Origin: CAYUNT01 sp964446285
GTDB taxonomy: Bacteria > Sumerlaeota > Sumerlaeia > SLMS01 > CAYUNT01
DNA: 23,251 nucleotides
Reading direction: 5' to 3'
Assembly: GCA_964446285.1 (NCBI GenBank)
Contig: CAYUNT010000056.1
Span: 1 to 23,251 of the forward strand
Shown: positions 21,615-23,251 of the stretch, piece after piece
How the letters are laid out: each line of letters opens with the position of its first letter
Position numbering within the stretch: position 1 is the stretch's first letter
Notes under the pieces: generated by a model
What the model was told of the DNA's origin: nothing
What the model saw: only the letters and a program-made list of their open reading frames with translations
Database searches by the model: none
Made by a program: the position numbers and the translations under genes

Positions 21615-23251
21615 ATGGCACAGACAGCCATTCCCGGTATCAAGCGGTTGCGCGTGGTGATCCGGGGAGCTGTCCAGGGAGTGGGATTCCGGCCCTTTGT
21701 ATTCCGGCTGGCTGAGGCACGGCAATTGCGGGGATGGATTGTGAATTCGAGCCGGGGCGTGACCATCGAAGTAGAGGGATTGGAGGAGAATCTGAACGCG
21801 TTTCTCACGCGCCTTGAATCTGAAAAACCTCCCCGGGCCTCGATTCAAAGCCTTGAGTCCGTGCTTCTCGATCCGGTGGGTTTCAAAGGGTTTGAAATCC
21901 GGCGCAGCGAAGAAGCGGGAGAAAAAACCGCGCTCATTCTTCCCGACATCGCCACATGCCCGGATTGTCTGCGCGAGATGTTTGATCCGTCGGACCGGCG
22001 TTATCGTTATCCATTTATCAACTGCACCAACTGCGGTCCGCGCTACAGCATCATTCTGGGCCTGCCTTACGACCGCCCCAACACAACGATGCGCGGTTTC
22101 GGCCTTTGCCAGGCTTGCCGCGAGGAATACGAAAATCCGCATGACCGGCGGTTCCACGCGCAGCCGACATGCTGTCCGAGGTGCGGTCCGCGCCTGGCGT
22201 TGTGGGACGACCGCGGCTGGACCATCTCGGAAGGGGAAGGGGCGCTTGTGGAGGCGTGCGAAGCGCTGCGCGAGGGGCGGATTGTCGCACTGAAGGGGAT
22301 CGGGGGATTTCAGCTGCTCGTGGATGCGCGCGACGCGGATGCGGTGCGGCGGCTGCGGCGTCTGAAACACCGCGAGGAAAAGCCCTTCGCGCTTTTGTTC
22401 CCATCGCTCGAGGATATCGAGGCGGTATGCGAGGTTTCCGAGTTGGAGCGGCGTTTGCTCAATTCGCCCGAGGCGCCGATTGTGTTGCTGCGCATCCTCG
22501 ATGTGGCGCGCGCCGGGCAGGCGACTGATCTTCTTTCCTTCGAGGCAATCGCCCCGCGAAATCCGTATCTGGGCGCGATGATTCCCTATTCGCCGCTGCA
22601 TCACCTGCTGATGCGCGAGTTGGATTTTGCCGTGGTTTGCACGAGCGGCAATCTGAGCGACGAGCCGATCTGCACGGACGAACGCGAGGTTTTAACGCGT
22701 CTGGGCGGGATCGCGGATGTGTTTTTGGTTCATAACCGCCCGATAGCGCGGCATGTGGACGATTCGATCGCGCGGATAGCGGCCGGGCGCGAATTGATCC
22801 TGCGCCGGGCGCGCGGATATGCGCCGCTTCCTGTTGGCGGAAGATTTGCCAAAGGCGCGGCTGGAAGCGGAACGGCCATCCTGGGCGTTGGGGCGCACTT
22901 GAAAAACACGGCGGCCATTGTGGCAGGCGGAGGGCAGGCGTTTATCAGCCAGCATGTGGGCGATCTCGAAACCGCGGAGGCGTTTGAGGCGCATCGGCGG
23001 GTGATCGCGAGCCTCGGCGGGCTGTATGAGTTCCAGGCCGGGCAAGTGGCGTGCGATCTGCATCCGGATTACCAATCGACGCGCCATGCGGAGTCTCTAG
23101 GGCTGCCTTTGGTGCGGGTGCAGCATCACTATGCCCACATTCTGGCCTGCATGGCGGAGAATGAAATCCTGGAGGAACCGGTGCTGGGCGTGGCCTGGGA
23201 CGGCACGGGCTATGGCCTGGATGGAACGATCTGGGGCGGGGAGTTTCTGCG
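21615..23251 (+). CDS. hypF: Carbamoyltransferase HypF, 5' part (cut by the window end)
   Basis: HypF turns carbamoyl phosphate into a carbamoyl-adenylate and hands it to HypE, the first step in making the cyanide ligands of the NiFe site. About 545 residues are visible. The acylphosphatase domain (about 12-100) has the catalytic RGAVQGVGFRPF. The zinc-finger domain has four CxxC pairs: C115/C118, C137/C140, C165/C168 and C187/C190. The YrdC-like domain covers about 207-395. The Kae1-like domain starts near 420 and shows the metal-binding HHYAH (H504 and H508) before the sequence ends, so the rest of this domain is missing. ATG 21615 gives an N-terminus of the same length as E. coli HypF; an in-frame ATG at 21585 is possible. 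Neither has a strong ribosome binding site. It should serve all three hydrogenases. Confidence 0.93.
   Translation, partial: MAQTAIPGIKRLRVVIRGAVQGVGFRPFVFRLAEARQLRGWIVNSSRGVTIEVEGLEENLNAFLTRLESEKPPRASIQSLESVLLDPVGFKGFEIRRSEEAGEKTALILPDIATCPDCLREMFDPSDRRYRYPFINCTNCGPRYSIILGLPYDRPNTTMRGFGLCQACREEYENPHDRRFHAQPTCCPRCGPRLALWDDRGWTISEGEGALVEACEALREGRIVALKGIGGFQLLVDARDADAVRRLRRLKHREEKPFALLFPSLEDIEAVCEVSELERRLLNSPEAPIVLLRILDVARAGQATDLLSFEAIAPRNPYLGAMIPYSPLHHLLMRELDFAVVCTSGNLSDEPICTDEREVLTRLGGIADVFLVHNRPIARHVDDSIARIAAGRELILRRARGYAPLPVGGRFAKGAAGSGTAILGVGAHLKNTAAIVAGGGQAFISQHVGDLETAEAFEAHRRVIASLGGLYEFQAGQVACDLHPDYQSTRHAESLGLPLVRVQHHYAHILACMAENEILEEPVLGVAWDGTGYGLDGTIWGGEFL

Overview
The window is a dense, almost entirely plus-strand gene block from a GC-rich, probably anaerobic bacterium. 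It carries three complete soluble group 3 [NiFe] hydrogenases in tandem, each followed by its own maturation endopeptidase, plus two hypA-type genes and the 5' part of hypF. None of the small subunits shows a Tat (RRxFxK) signal, so all three enzymes should be cytoplasmic. The gene content (Hox diaphorase, bacterial-style HdrABC-MvhDGA, Rrf2 regulator) points to a bacterium rather than a methanogen. I cannot name the phylum from sequence alone. Intergenic short tandem repeats are present at two places. No tRNA, rRNA, CRISPR array or insertion sequence was seen.

Layout. 1-319: an ACAACYC heptamer repeat and no convincing gene. 320-919: a free-standing HNH nuclease. 920-1373: an intergenic region holding an elaborate nested set of palindromes (1071-1229). 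1374-1961: an Rrf2-family regulator with three candidate Fe-S cysteines, overlapping the first hydrogenase gene by 4 nt. 1958-7243: group 3b (sulfhydrogenase/NADP-linked type) set: ferredoxin-like beta subunit, cyclic-nucleotide-binding-fold protein, FAD/NAD(P) subunit, small subunit, large subunit, protease. 7234-12994: group 3d (Hox, NAD-linked) set hoxEFUYHW, closed by a divergent HypA. 13051-20960: HdrCBA plus MvhDGA, the electron-bifurcating heterodisulfide-reductase/group 3c assembly with its protease. This block is interrupted between mvhD and mvhG by a nucleotidyltransferase/HEPN pair. 20953-21363: canonical hypA. 21364-21614: a 9-nt tandem repeat and a perfect CRP/FNR-type palindrome. 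21615-end: hypF, cut by the window edge.

How they fit together. The 3b enzyme would exchange electrons between H2 and NAD(P)H. The Hox enzyme would do the same with NAD(H). The Mvh-Hdr complex would split electrons from H2 between ferredoxin and a disulfide-like acceptor (or run in reverse). HypF and HypA supply cyanide-ligand and nickel steps of active-site assembly, and the three proteases cut the three different C-terminal extensions. The many 4-11 nt gene overlaps suggest long polycistronic transcripts with translational coupling. Breaks in this pattern (before hoxH, hdrC, hdrA, the MNT gene and hypF) are where internal promoters would be expected.

The least ordinary items are: the nested palindromes upstream of the Rrf2 gene; the MNT/HEPN pair buried in the Hdr-Mvh operon; the HypA with an altered zinc site; and the CRP/FNR-like operator before hypF.
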